NCBI RefSeq assembly: GCF_000024785.1
Contig: NC_013441.1
Span: forward strand, 2,480,001-2,544,000
Direction: 5' to 3'
Length of the DNA: 64,000 bases
DNA from: Gordonia bronchialis DSM 43247
Lineage (GTDB): Bacteria; Actinomycetota; Actinomycetes; Mycobacteriales; Mycobacteriaceae
This document shows, piece after piece, positions 1 to 8,174 of this stretch. Position numbers and translations under genes: made by a program. The notes under the pieces are model-generated. The model made no database searches. It worked only from the letters and a program-made list of their open reading frames with translations, and was not told the origin of the DNA. Each line of letters begins with the position of its first letter. Positions within the stretch are counted from its first letter, which is position 1.

Positions 1-159
1 GTCCGACGGGAAGAACACGTGCGGGAGGATCAGCGCCGCGGCCGAGCCGAAGAGGAAGAAGTCGTAGTACTCGACGGCGCTGCCCATGAAGCTGGCGAGC
101 GCCGCCCGTCGTGGTGTTCGACCCGAAGCATGCTCCGGGTGGCTGGTCGTGGCGGTCAT
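1..159 (-). CDS. MFS transporter of the metabolite:H+ symporter type, N-terminal part (runs off the window)
   Basis: The first 53 residues of an integral membrane transporter are visible; the rest lies beyond the window edge. The ATG at 159 has a good ribosome binding site (AAGGAG, 6 bases upstream). After a short polar leader, the segment [20 protein letters not shown] is the typical first transmembrane helix of the MHS branch of the MFS, which includes ShiA-, ProP- and QsuA-like carriers. Its stop-side neighbour on the same strand is a relic of a quinate/shikimate dehydrogenase, so a shikimate, quinate or protocatechuate substrate is a reasonable inference, but the visible part does not show substrate specificity. 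Confidence 0.85.
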   Translation of the reverse strand, partial: MTATTSHPEHASGRTPRRAALASFMGSAVEYYDFFLFGSAAALILPHVFFPSD

Positions 160-200
160 CGGGACTCCTTGGTGGTGATTGCGCCGGGGATCGGTGGGCG

Positions 201-362
201 TCAGGACGCGTTTGCGACCAGTTGACGGAAGTGACGGGACATGCGGGCGGCGTCGGGTGCGACGCCGGTGATCAGCTCGAAGGCGTCGACGGCCTGGGCC
301 ACGGCCATGTGCTGAACGAAGCGCAGGCACGCGATCAGCGTCCGCACGTGGCCGCCATCGGC
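201..362 (-). pseudogene. 3' remnant of a quinate/shikimate dehydrogenase (QsuD/AroE-like)
   Basis: The minus-strand frame ending at the TGA at 203-201 encodes [16 protein letters not shown] followed by [11 protein letters not shown]. This matches the C-terminal helix of AroE/QsuD shikimate dehydrogenases (GxxMAxxQAVDAFxLxTGxxPDxxRM). Only about 36 residues have this character. Upstream of about 308 the frame stays open but no longer looks like AroE, and the catalytic and NAD(P)-binding parts are absent. The opposite strand immediately becomes a qsuB-like remnant. I read this as the surviving 3' end after a deletion removed the 5' part. It lies 41 bp ahead of the transporter start on the same strand. 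Confidence 0.6.
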
Positions 363-1116
363 CTCAGGTGCCGCAGGCCGCCGCCACGTCGGCCCGCGCT
401 GCCGAACTGATGGGCCCGCCTACCGCCGCACCCTCGGGGACGAACAGGATTTCGGTTCGGCCGTCGCTCCCGACGGCACCGAGCTGTTCTGGGTCGATGA
501 CCCGACCGCGAGCGAACCCGCCTGGACCGGCGAGTTCCGCGACGGACGTCCCCGCACCGACAGCCCGGTGACCCGGATCGACCACGTCAACCTCACCCAG
601 CCCTGGCAGACCGCCGAGGATACGGTGTTGTTCCTGCGCAGCGTCTTCGGGTTCGACGCCGACGCCCCCGCCGAGATGCCCGGTCCGCGTGGCCTGGTGC
701 GCAGTCAGGTACTCCGGACCGCCGACGGCGCGGTGCGCATCCCGCTCAACGTCGCGCCCCAGGCACTCGACGACGACGCCCTGCCCCAACACGTCGCCTT
801 CGCATGCTCGGATGTGCTGGCGCTCGCCCGCAGCGCCCGCGCCGCCGGCCTCGAATTCCTGTCCGTGCCCGACAACTACTACGACTATCTGCGCGGCCGG
901 TTCGGACTCGACGGCGACTTCGTCGCCCGGCTCGCCGACCTCGATCTGCTCTACGACCAGGGGCCTTATCCGTCCGGGGGACACTTCGTGCACTTCTACA
1001 CCCGGACCGTGGGGTCGGTGTTCTTCGAATTCGTCCAGCGCTTCGACGGCTACGACGGCTACGGCGTCGACAACGCCCCGGTGCGCCTTGCCGCGCAGCG
1101 GACCGGGCGTCACTGA
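362..1116 (+). pseudogene. 3' part of a QsuB-like 3-dehydroshikimate dehydratase
   Basis: Residues encoded from 568 (TRIDHVNLTQPW) to the TGA at 1114-1116 form an HPPD/glyoxalase-like C-terminal domain. The metal-ligand regions DHVNL, PQHVAF and FFEFVQR are present, as is VRIPLNVAP. This is typical of QsuB/AsbF-fused dehydratases that convert 3-dehydroshikimate to protocatechuate. Homology continues upstream in the same frame (YRRTLGDEQDFGSAVAPDGT, about 421-480). It then appears to move to the next frame near 413-421 (TSARAAELMGPP), which suggests a frameshift. The N-terminal TIM-barrel dehydratase domain is missing, so the gene is 5'-truncated. A GTG at 568 could make a free 182-residue domain, but no ribosome binding site precedes it. 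Confidence 0.7.
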
Positions 1117-1287
1117 TCAGCGGTCGACACCCGAACGACGTCCTCGACCCCTTCGCCACCTTCGAGGTGGACCTGCCCACGCTGCAGAACCGCACGGGCC
1201 TTCGATTCCCGACGCTGGCGACCACCCGTCCCCGAGGCGGCGTTCGGGCCGGCTCTCCTCGAACACGTCACCGACATCGCCTGGTGA
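1117..1287 (+). pseudogene. possible C-terminal remnant of a DNA/RNA non-specific endonuclease
   Basis: Between the qsuB remnant and pepQ, one frame encodes DPFATFEVDLPTLQNRTGLRFP. This resembles the C-terminal end of secreted NUC-type endonucleases (FxTFQVPVxDIxxLTGLDF). A one-base shift near 1227-1233 would continue as PEAAFGPALLEHVTDIAW and stop at 1285-1287. No start, signal peptide or catalytic DRGH segment is present. This is a weak call from pattern recall only; the segment could be non-coding. Confidence 0.35.
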
Positions 1288-1326
1288 TCCCGGCCGGGCC
1301 GGTGCCGGTCCGGTGCACCGGCGTCG

Positions 1327-1332
1327 TAGCGT
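1327..1332 (+). promoter_or_regulatory. -10 hexamer TAGCGT, leaderless promoter of pepQ
   Basis: TAGCGT fits the actinobacterial TANNNT -10 consensus and ends exactly 7 bases before the GTG at 1340. Transcription would begin at or next to the start codon. This arrangement favours 1340 over the in-frame GTGs at 1331 and 1334, which overlap or touch the hexamer. Confidence 0.5.
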
Positions 1333-1339
1333 GGTGGGG

Positions 1340-2461
1340 GTGACGATCCCGCATCCATCCTCCGGTGACACGGCGGCCCGACGACAGCGGCTGCGTGCGC
1401 GCCTCGCGACAGCGGCCACCCCGGTCGACGCCTTCGTGGTCTCCGACCTGATCAACGTCCGCTATCTCACCGGCTTCACCGGCTCCAACGCCGCGCTGCT
1501 CATCGACGTCGACGACCCGTCTCGCGACCGGATCTGCACCGACGGCCGCTACCGCACGCAGGTGGCCAATCAGGTTCCCGATCTCGAGGCGGTGATCGAG
1601 CGCAACTGTCCGCAGGCCCTGATCGAACGGGCACGGGACGGGGGTGCCACCCGCATCGGATTCGAATCCGACGCGATGACCGTCGCCGCGCACCGGTCGC
1701 TGACCAGGCGGTTCGACGACGCGGGTCTCGAACTGATCGGGTCCGACGGCCTCGTGCAGGAGTTGCGGATGGTCAAGGACCCGCACGAGATCGCCTTGCT
1801 GCGCGCGGCGTGTGCCATCGGCGACGCCGCGCTGGCGCAGATCATCGCCGATGGCGCGATCCGGGCCGGCGCCACCGAACGCGAGGTGGCACGGGCCCTG
1901 GAGTGGACGATGTACCGGCTCGGGGCCGACGGCATCGCCTTCGAGACCATCGTCGCGGCCGGGCCGAACTCGGCGGTCCCGCACCATCGGCCGACCGACG
2001 CGGTCCTCACCGACGGCGACCTGGTCAAGATCGACTTCGGTGCGGTCTACGCGGGCTATCACTCCGACATGACCCGAACCTTCGTGCTCACCCGGGCCGC
2101 GGACTGGCAGCAGGAGCTGTACGCCCTCGTCGCAACCGCCCAGGCAGCAGGCCGGGCGGCACTGACGCCCGGTGCCGAGCTCCGTGCGGTGGACGCCGCC
2201 GCCCGCGACGTCATCGACGAGGCCGGCCACGGCGACGACTATGTGCACGGCCTCGGACACGGCGTGGGGCTCGAGATCCACGAAGCACCCGGGATCGGCA
2301 AACTCGCGGCGGGTACACTGCCTTGCGGCGCAGCGGTGACCGTGGAGCCCGGTGTGTACCTTCCGGGACGCGGAGGCGTACGGATCGAGGACACCCTCGT
2401 CGTCACCGACGGCGAACCGGACCTGCTGACCGCCACCGACAAGACCTTCACCGTCATCTGA
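1340..2461 (+). CDS. pepQ: Xaa-Pro aminopeptidase, M24 family
   Basis: This 373-residue cytoplasmic metallopeptidase removes N-terminal residues ahead of proline. The first third is the creatinase-type N-terminal domain (RYLTGFTGSNAALL). The pita-bread catalytic domain follows, with metal ligands in KIDFGAVYAGYHSDMTRTF (two Asp), GLGHGVGLEIHE (His), TVEPGVY (Glu) and IEDTLVV (Glu). Length matches the family. The GTG at 1340 is chosen because a TAGCGT -10 lies 7 bases upstream and no SD is visible. It is followed after 37 bp by efp, as in mycobacteria; the pairing fits, since EF-P helps make proline-rich proteins and PepQ helps degrade them. Confidence 0.93.
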   Translation: MTIPHPSSGDTAARRQRLRARLATAATPVDAFVVSDLINVRYLTGFTGSNAALLIDVDDPSRDRICTDGRYRTQVANQVPDLEAVIERNCPQALIERARDGGATRIGFESDAMTVAAHRSLTRRFDDAGLELIGSDGLVQELRMVKDPHEIALLRAACAIGDAALAQIIADGAIRAGATEREVARALEWTMYRLGADGIAFETIVAAGPNSAVPHHRPTDAVLTDGDLVKIDFGAVYAGYHSDMTRTFVLTRAADWQQELYALVATAQAAGRAALTPGAELRAVDAAARDVIDEAGHGDDYVHGLGHGVGLEIHEAPGIGKLAAGTLPCGAAVTVEPGVYLPGRGGVRIEDTLVVTDGEPDLLTATDKTFTVI

Positions 2462-2498
2462 CGGTCATCGCATTTCGACGTAGAGGAAGAGACAACCT

Positions 2499-3062
2499 AT
2501 GGCGACCACCGCCGATTTCAAGAACGGCCTCGTGCTGCGCATGGACGACCAGCTGTGGCAGATCCTGGAGTTCCAGCACGTCAAGCCCGGCAAGGGCCCG
2601 GCGTTCGTGCGCACCAAGATCAAGAACGTGCTCAGCGGCAAGACCGTGGACAAGACCTTCAACGCCGGCGTGAAGGTGGAGACCGCGACCGTCGACCGCC
2701 GCGACATGCAGTACCTCTACAACGACGGCACCGACTACGTGTTCATGGACCAGCAGGACTACGAGCAGTTCGCCATCCCGCCGGCCATCGTCGGCGACGG
2801 CGCGCGGTTCCTGCTGGAGAACATGACCGTGCAGGTGTCGCTGAACGAGGGCAACCCGCTCTTCGTGGAACTGCCCGTCACCGTCGAGCTGGTGGTCGAG
2901 CACACCGACCCCGGCCTGCAGGGTGACCGCTCCACCGGCGGCACCAAGCCCGCCAAGCTGGAGACCGGCGCCGAGATCGCCGTGCCGCTGTTCATCAACA
3001 CCGGCGACAAGCTGAAGGTCGACTCGCGCGACGGCAGCTACCTCGGCCGCGTCAACTCCTGA
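2499..3062 (+). CDS. efp: translation elongation factor P
   Basis: The 187-residue protein has the three-domain EF-P fold: an N-terminal KOW-like domain ([18 protein letters not shown]) and two OB domains ending in DGSYLGRVN. It binds between the P and E sites of the ribosome and relieves stalling at polyproline. The loop [10 protein letters not shown] carries Lys32 at the site modified in E. coli EF-P. The activating mechanism used in actinobacteria cannot be read from this sequence, and no epmA/epmB gene is visible here. An SD-like GAGGAAGAG precedes the ATG. It sits in an operon between pepQ and nusB. Confidence 0.97.
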   Translation: MATTADFKNGLVLRMDDQLWQILEFQHVKPGKGPAFVRTKIKNVLSGKTVDKTFNAGVKVETATVDRRDMQYLYNDGTDYVFMDQQDYEQFAIPPAIVGDGARFLLENMTVQVSLNEGNPLFVELPVTVELVVEHTDPGLQGDRSTGGTKPAKLETGAEIAVPLFINTGDKLKVDSRDGSYLGRVNS

Positions 3063-3071
3063 CGAGGATCA

Positions 3072-3563
3072 GTGAAACAACCCGGAACCCGGCACAAGGC
3101 GCGCCGACGCGCGGTGGACATCCTGTTCGAGGCGGAGGCCAAGCAGGTCAGCCCTGCCCAGCTCGTCGCCGAGCGGCGTGAACTCGTCCGCAGCGACGAG
3201 AGCGTCGGCGCGATCCACGATTACACCGCGCGTGTCATCGAGGGTCTCGCCGACGACCAGGAGCAAATCGATTCGGTCATCAGCTCGCATCTGCGGGAGT
3301 GGACGCTGCCGCGGCTGCCCGCGGTCGACCGTGCGATCCTGCGGCTGGCCACCTGGGAGCTGTTCAACTCCGTCGATGTCGACACGGTCGTGATCGTCGA
3401 CGAGGCGGTCGAGCTGGCCAAGGAGCTGTCCACCGACGACTCACCGGCCTTCGTCAACGGCGTCCTCGCCAAGATCGCCGACCTGGCCCCGCAGGTGCGG
3501 GCCGCCGCGGCCGCGGAGAGTCCCGCGACCGGCAACCCGGTCAACCGGCCGCCGTCGCAGTGA
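3072..3563 (+). CDS. nusB: transcription antitermination factor NusB
   Basis: The 163-residue all-helical RNA-binding protein pairs with NusE/S10 at boxA of rRNA leaders and supports processive rRNA transcription. The N-terminal [16 protein letters not shown] segment is the arginine-rich RNA-binding helix, and the C-terminal NGVLAKIAD is the typical family end. A GTG start 9 bases after the efp stop, with GAGGAT upstream, is accepted. The Pro/Ala-rich tail after about residue 145 is a variable extension. It closes the pepQ-efp-nusB group; pyrR follows 76 bp later. Confidence 0.96.
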   Translation: MKQPGTRHKARRRAVDILFEAEAKQVSPAQLVAERRELVRSDESVGAIHDYTARVIEGLADDQEQIDSVISSHLREWTLPRLPAVDRAILRLATWELFNSVDVDTVVIVDEAVELAKELSTDDSPAFVNGVLAKIADLAPQVRAAAAAESPATGNPVNRPPSQ

Positions 3564-3596
3564 CCCGCTACGTGTAGAGTGTCGCGAGGAAAGACA

Positions 3597-3633
3597 TCCT
3601 TTAACGATCCGTCCAGCGAGGCGGAGAAGGAGG
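3597..3633 (+). promoter_or_regulatory. PyrR-binding leader hairpin masking the pyrR Shine-Dalgarno
   Basis: The segment TCCAGCGAGG (3612-3621) matches the PyrR-binding loop consensus UCCNGNGAGG, closed by CCG (3609-3611) with CGG (3622-3624). Below an internal loop, TCCTT (3597-3601) pairs with AAGGA (3627-3631), which is the core of the AAGGAGG ribosome binding site of pyrR. Stabilising the hairpin would hide the SD. PyrR-dependent translational repression is established for M. smegmatis; the pairing here is seen in the sequence, and its operation is inference. Confidence 0.8.
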
Positions 3634-3639
3634 TCGGCT

Positions 3640-4233
3640 TTGGCCAGCCCACAGGGCAGGGTCCTGCTCGACGCTGCCGACGTGTCCCGGACGATCGCCC
3701 GGGTCGCGCATCAGGTGATCGAGAAGACCGCGCTCGACTCACCCGACGCGCCTCGCGTCGTCCTCATCGGAATCCCCACCCGCGGAACGAGTCTCGCGAC
3801 CCGTCTGGGTGCGAAGATCAACGAGTTCGCCGGCACCGACATCCCGGTCGGCTACCTCGACATCACCCTCTACCGTGATGATCTGCGGGCCAAACCGCAT
3901 CGCCCGCTCGAGCGCACCATGGTGCCGCGCGGTGGCGTCGACAACGCCATCGTCATCCTCGTCGACGACGTGCTCTACTCCGGGCGCACCGTCCGGGCGG
4001 CCCTCGACGCCCTGCGCGACCTCGGCCGGCCCGCTGCGGTGCAGCTGGCGGTCCTGGTCGACCGCGGCCATCGTGAACTGCCGCTGCGCGCCGACTACGT
4101 CGGGAAGAACATCCCCACCGCGCGTGATGAGAACGTCTCGGTGCACCTCGTCGAACACGACGACGTCGACGAGGTGGTGCTGACCCCGGCGGCACCGGCC
4201 ACCAGCGACGGCACCGACGAGGCGGGTGCATGA
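3640..4233 (+). CDS. pyrR: bifunctional pyr operon regulator / uracil phosphoribosyltransferase
   Basis: This 197-residue type I phosphoribosyltransferase senses UMP/UTP and binds pyr mRNA. The PRPP-binding motif [13 protein letters not shown] spans residues 105-117, and GIPTRGT (residues 44-50) is the family hood loop. The start is TTG at 3640, placed 6 bases after a strong AAGGAGG; a rare start under a strong SD suits translational control. The SD lies inside a PyrR-type stem-loop, so the gene is probably autoregulated, and with it the coupled pyrB-pyrC genes. The stop overlaps pyrB (ATGATG). Confidence 0.97.
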   Translation: MASPQGRVLLDAADVSRTIARVAHQVIEKTALDSPDAPRVVLIGIPTRGTSLATRLGAKINEFAGTDIPVGYLDITLYRDDLRAKPHRPLERTMVPRGGVDNAIVILVDDVLYSGRTVRAALDALRDLGRPAAVQLAVLVDRGHRELPLRADYVGKNIPTARDENVSVHLVEHDDVDEVVLTPAAPATSDGTDEAGA

Positions 4234-5180
4234 TGCGACGCCTGCTCTCCACCGCCGATCTGAGCCGCGACGAGGCCACCGAACTGCTCGACGAGGCGCA
4301 ACGGTTCGAACAGGCACTGATGGGCCGCGAGGTCCGCAAACTGCCCACCCTGCGCGGCCGCACCGTGATGACTGTCTTCTACGAGAACTCCACCCGCACC
4401 CGGGTGTCCTTCGAGGTCGCCGGTAAGTGGATGAGCGCCGACGTCATCAACGTCAGCGCGTCGAGTTCGTCTGTGGGCAAAGGGGAATCGCTGCGCGACA
4501 CCGCCAAGACCCTCCAGGCGGCCGGCGCAGATGCGCTCATCGTGCGCCATCCCGCCTCGGGTGCACCCGCCCAGATCGCCGACTGGACGACCGCCGCCGA
4601 CGGCACCGGTCCCGCGGTGATCAACGCCGGCGACGGCACCCACGAACATCCCACCCAGGCGCTGCTCGATGCGCTCACGTTGCGGCAGCGACTCGGATCG
4701 CTCGACGGTCGTCGCATCGCGATCGTGGGTGACGTGGTGCACTCCCGGGTCGCCCGGTCCAACGCGCATCTGCTGGCCACCCTCGGCGCCGAGGTGGTGC
4801 TGGTGGCTCCGCCGACACTGCTGCCGGTGGGCGTCGAACAGTGGCCGGTCGCGGTCTCCGGCAACCTCGACGCCGAACTGGCCGGCGTCGACGCGGTGAT
4901 GATGCTGCGCGTGCAGGCCGAGCGGATGAATGGGGGATTCTTCCCGAGCGCACGTGAGTACTCGCTGCGCTTCGGACTCAACGAACGCCGCCTCGGCCTG
5001 CTCGCCGACGACGCCGTGGTGCTGCATCCCGGACCGATGTTGCGCGGCATGGAGATCGGCTACTCCGTCGCCGACTCACCGCGCGCGGCCGTGCTCGACC
5101 AGGTGCGCAACGGCGTCCATGTCCGCATGGCGGTGCTCTTCCGACTGCTCGTCGGAACCGATTCGGCAGGAGCGCAATAG
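4230..5180 (+). CDS. pyrB: aspartate carbamoyltransferase catalytic chain
   Basis: The enzyme condenses carbamoyl phosphate with aspartate, the committed step of UMP synthesis. The 316-residue chain has the carbamoyl phosphate loop [13 protein letters not shown] (STRT at residues 54-57), HPTQALLDA near 140, and the aspartate-domain motif [10 protein letters not shown] near the C-terminus. No pyrI regulatory subunit is present, as is usual in actinobacteria, so the active form is expected to be a class C complex with PyrC or a bare trimer. ATG 4230 overlaps the pyrR stop by 4 bases, implying translational coupling. Confidence 0.98.
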   Translation: MMRRLLSTADLSRDEATELLDEAQRFEQALMGREVRKLPTLRGRTVMTVFYENSTRTRVSFEVAGKWMSADVINVSASSSSVGKGESLRDTAKTLQAAGADALIVRHPASGAPAQIADWTTAADGTGPAVINAGDGTHEHPTQALLDALTLRQRLGSLDGRRIAIVGDVVHSRVARSNAHLLATLGAEVVLVAPPTLLPVGVEQWPVAVSGNLDAELAGVDAVMMLRVQAERMNGGFFPSAREYSLRFGLNERRLGLLADDAVVLHPGPMLRGMEIGYSVADSPRAAVLDQVRNGVHVRMAVLFRLLVGTDSAGAQ

Positions 5181-6490
5181 TGTCCACTCAGGCAACCGGA
5201 ACCCTGCTCGTCACCGGTGTCCGTCCCTACGGCGAGGGTGACCCGGTGGACATCCTCGTCATCGACGGGGTGATCACCGAGATCGGCACCGGCCTCGAGG
5301 CGCCCGCGGAGGCCGAACGCGTCGACGGCGGCGGCGGGATCGTGCTGCCCGGCTTCGTTGACCTGCACACCCACCTGCGTGAACCGGGCCGCGAAGACAC
5401 CGAGACCATCCGAAGTGGTTCGGCCGCAGCAGCTCTCGGTGGATACACGGCCGTCTTCGCGATGGCCAACACCAGCCCGGTGGCCGACAACTCGACGGTC
5501 ACCGACAACGTCTGGCGAGCCGGCCGTGAGGTCGGACTCGTCGACGTGTACCCGGTGGGTGCGGTCACCGTCGGACTCGAGGGCACCCAGCTCGCCGAGA
5601 TGGGCATGATGGCCGCGGGTGCCGCCGCGGTCCGGATGTTCAGCGACGACGGCAAGTGCGTGCATGATCCGCTGCTGATGCGGCGCGCACTCGAATACGC
5701 CAAGGGGCTCGACGTCCTGATCGCCCAGCATGCCGAGGAACCGCGGCTCACCGTCGGCGCCGTCGCCCACGAGGGGCCGACGGCCGCGCGGCTCGGACTG
5801 GCCGGGTGGCCGCGGGCTGCCGAGGAGGCCATCGTGGTGCGCGATGCGCTGCTCGCGCGGGATGCCGGTGCGCGCGTACACATCTGCCACGCCTCGACCG
5901 CCGGGACCGTCGAACTGCTGCGGTGGGCCAAGGATCAGGGCATCGCGATCACCGCCGAGGTCACCCCGCATCATCTGCTGCTCGACGACTCGCGATTGAC
6001 CACCTACGACCCGATCAACAAGGTGAATCCGCCGCTGCGGGAGACGAGCGACAATCTTGCCCTGCGCCAGGCGCTCGCCGACGGGGTGGTGGACTGCGTC
6101 GCCACCGACCACGCACCCCATGCCGCGCAGGAGAAGTGCTGCGAGTTCGCCCAGGCCAAGCCCGGCATGCTGGGCCTGCAGACGGCCGTGGCGATCATCG
6201 TCGAGACGATGGTGACGCCGGGTCTCCTGGACTGGCGCGGGGTGGCCCGGGTGATGAGTGAACGGCCCGCCGAGATCGTCGGTCTCACCGATCAGGGACG
6301 CCCGATCGCGGTCGGCGAACCGGCCAACCTGGCCATCATCGACCCGGACACCTCCTGGGTGGTGCGCGGCCGTGAGCTGGCGAGCCTCTCGGACAACACG
6401 CCATACGAGGAGATGACGATGCCGACCACCGTGACCGCGACCGTACTGCGCGGTGTCCTCACCGCCCGTGACGGATCGGTGACCCGGTGA
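5180..6490 (+). CDS. pyrC: dihydroorotase, class I
   Basis: The 436-residue amidohydrolase closes carbamoyl-aspartate to dihydroorotate. The zinc site shows as [13 protein letters not shown] (HxH), [15 protein letters not shown] and CVATDHAPH (Asp). The GTG at 5180 shares its first base with the TAG stop of pyrB, consistent with coupled translation. The length and the RADxTIRSGSxAAALGG-like region are typical of the class I, actinobacterial form that associates with PyrB. Confidence 0.97.
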   Translation: MSTQATGTLLVTGVRPYGEGDPVDILVIDGVITEIGTGLEAPAEAERVDGGGGIVLPGFVDLHTHLREPGREDTETIRSGSAAAALGGYTAVFAMANTSPVADNSTVTDNVWRAGREVGLVDVYPVGAVTVGLEGTQLAEMGMMAAGAAAVRMFSDDGKCVHDPLLMRRALEYAKGLDVLIAQHAEEPRLTVGAVAHEGPTAARLGLAGWPRAAEEAIVVRDALLARDAGARVHICHASTAGTVELLRWAKDQGIAITAEVTPHHLLLDDSRLTTYDPINKVNPPLRETSDNLALRQALADGVVDCVATDHAPHAAQEKCCEFAQAKPGMLGLQTAVAIIVETMVTPGLLDWRGVARVMSERPAEIVGLTDQGRPIAVGEPANLAIIDPDTSWVVRGRELASLSDNTPYEEMTMPTTVTATVLRGVLTARDGSVTR

Positions 6491-7041
6491 ACTCGGCGAC
6501 CTATGACATCGCGATCGTCGTCATCGTGGTGGTGGTGTGGGCTTCGCTCGTTGCCCTCGCCCTGCGCGGCTGGCGGAACCGGGGGCGTCGCCAGGCCGAC
6601 TCGATCGGTGAATTACCCACCGCGCCCGACGATCTCGGGCAGCGGCAACTCGGCCCGTACACCGGCCTCTACGTCGGCAGCACGCTGGCGCCGAGTTGGC
6701 AGGACCGGGTGGCCGTCGGCGACTTCGGTGACCGCGCCTCGGCGACCATGAGCGCCTACGACGCCGGAATCCTGCTCGAACGCAAAGGGGCGAGCACCAT
6801 CTGGATTCCGCGTGACTCCATCACCGCGGTGCGTACCGAGCGCGGCCTCGCCGGAAAGGTGATGACCGCCGACGGCCTGCTCGTCATCCGCTGGGTGCTG
6901 CCCACCGGCACCGAGATCGACTCCGGGCTGCGCGCCGACGACAAGACCATCTATCCCGACTGGGTACACGCCTTCGCCGAGAGCCCCGGCACATCCGGCG
7001 AGAACCCAACGGGCACACAGGAACAGGGGACTCAGGAATGA
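6487..7041 (+). CDS. single-pass membrane protein with PH-like domain (Rv1382-like)
   Basis: The 184-residue protein begins with one strong transmembrane helix ([20 protein letters not shown], about residues 6-25), then an Arg-rich cytoplasmic anchor. A beta-rich domain of about 120 residues follows ([19 protein letters not shown] through [10 protein letters not shown]) that resembles bacterial PH domains. The C-terminal 20 residues are Thr/Gln/Glu-rich and low complexity. It overlaps pyrC by 4 bases (GTGA) and carA by 4 bases (ATGA), so it is translated as part of the pyrimidine operon. A homologue occupies the same slot in mycobacteria. No catalytic residues are evident and its role is unknown; tethering pyrimidine enzymes to the membrane is speculation. 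Confidence 0.85.
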   Translation: MNSATYDIAIVVIVVVVWASLVALALRGWRNRGRRQADSIGELPTAPDDLGQRQLGPYTGLYVGSTLAPSWQDRVAVGDFGDRASATMSAYDAGILLERKGASTIWIPRDSITAVRTERGLAGKVMTADGLLVIRWVLPTGTEIDSGLRADDKTIYPDWVHAFAESPGTSGENPTGTQEQGTQE

Positions 7042-8174
7042 ACACAGCGGTCTTGGTGCTGGAGAACGGGCAGGTCTTCACCGGTCGCCCGTTCGGTGCC
7101 GTCGGCGAAACCCTCGGGGAGGCGGTGTTCTGTACCGCGATGACCGGGTACCAGGAGACCCTGACCGATCCCAGCTATCACCGGCAGATCGTGGTGGCCA
7201 CCGCGCCGCAGATCGGCAACACCGGCTGGAACACCGAGGACGACGAGAGCCACGGCGGCAAGATCTGGGTCGCCGGTTATGCAGTGCGCAATCCCACCCG
7301 GCGCGTGTCGAATTGGCGGGCCAGTACCTCGCTGGAGGACGAGCTGGTGCGGCAGGGGATCGTCGGCATCGCCGGCATCGACACGCGGGCCGCGGTCCGT
7401 ACCCTGCGTGACCACGGTTCGATGCGGGCCGGGGTGTTCTCCGGGGAAGCGTTGTCCGACACCGACGAACTGCTCAGCCGGGTGCGCAGCCAGCCGTCGA
7501 TGAAGGGGGCCGACCTCGCCGGTGAGGTCACCACCGACACCGGCTACACCGTGGAACCCGAAGGCGAGGTGCGCTTCACCGTCGCCGCCATCGACCTCGG
7601 CATCAAGACCAACACACCGCGGATGTTCGCGCAGCGCGGCGTGCGGGTCCACGTGCTGCCGGCCGTCGCCGATCTGGCCACCATCACCGCGCTGAACCCC
7701 GACGGGGTGTTCTTGTCCAACGGACCCGGCGATCCGGCCACCGCGGAGGCGCCGGTGAACCTGACGCGCGAGGTCCTCGGCGCCGATCTGCCGCTCTTCG
7801 GCATCTGCTTCGGCAATCAGATCCTGGGTCGCGCACTCGGCCGCGGCACCTACAAGATGACCTTCGGGCATCGCGGCATCAACATCCCCGTCATCGACGC
7901 GGCGACCGGCACCGTGTCCATCACCGCGCAGAATCACGGCTTCGCCCTCGAAGGTGAGGCCGGCGAGGAATTCGACACCGACTTCGGACGCGCCCGTGTC
8001 AGCCATGTGTGCGCCAACGACGGCACCGTCGAAGGCGTCGAATTGCTTTCCGGGCGAGCGTTTTCCGTCCAGTACCACCCGGAGGCGGCGGCCGGCCCGC
8101 ACGATGCCGCCTACCTCTTCGACAAGTTCATCACCCTGTTGGAGGGTGACCGCGCGCAAGGAAGTAAGGCCTGA
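7038..8174 (+). CDS. carA: carbamoyl-phosphate synthase, small (glutaminase) subunit
   Basis: This subunit hydrolyses glutamine and channels ammonia to CarB for carbamoyl phosphate, feeding pyrimidines and arginine. The N-terminal domain opens with [19 protein letters not shown]. The class I amidotransferase domain contains LSNGPGDP, the nucleophile Cys257 in [10 protein letters not shown], and the His-Glu pair in [10 protein letters not shown]. At 378 residues it has the usual length. ATG 7038 overlaps the upstream stop and its own TGA overlaps carB by one base. Confidence 0.98.
   Translation: MNTAVLVLENGQVFTGRPFGAVGETLGEAVFCTAMTGYQETLTDPSYHRQIVVATAPQIGNTGWNTEDDESHGGKIWVAGYAVRNPTRRVSNWRASTSLEDELVRQGIVGIAGIDTRAAVRTLRDHGSMRAGVFSGEALSDTDELLSRVRSQPSMKGADLAGEVTTDTGYTVEPEGEVRFTVAAIDLGIKTNTPRMFAQRGVRVHVLPAVADLATITALNPDGVFLSNGPGDPATAEAPVNLTREVLGADLPLFGICFGNQILGRALGRGTYKMTFGHRGINIPVIDAATGTVSITAQNHGFALEGEAGEEFDTDFGRARVSHVCANDGTVEGVELLSGRAFSVQYHPEAAAGPHDAAYLFDKFITLLEGDRAQGSKA

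Noticed and set aside
1664..1680. tRNA T-loop-like GATTCGAATCC
   Set aside because: It lies inside the pepQ coding sequence and no acceptor, D or anticodon stems surround it. I found no tRNA or rRNA gene in the window.
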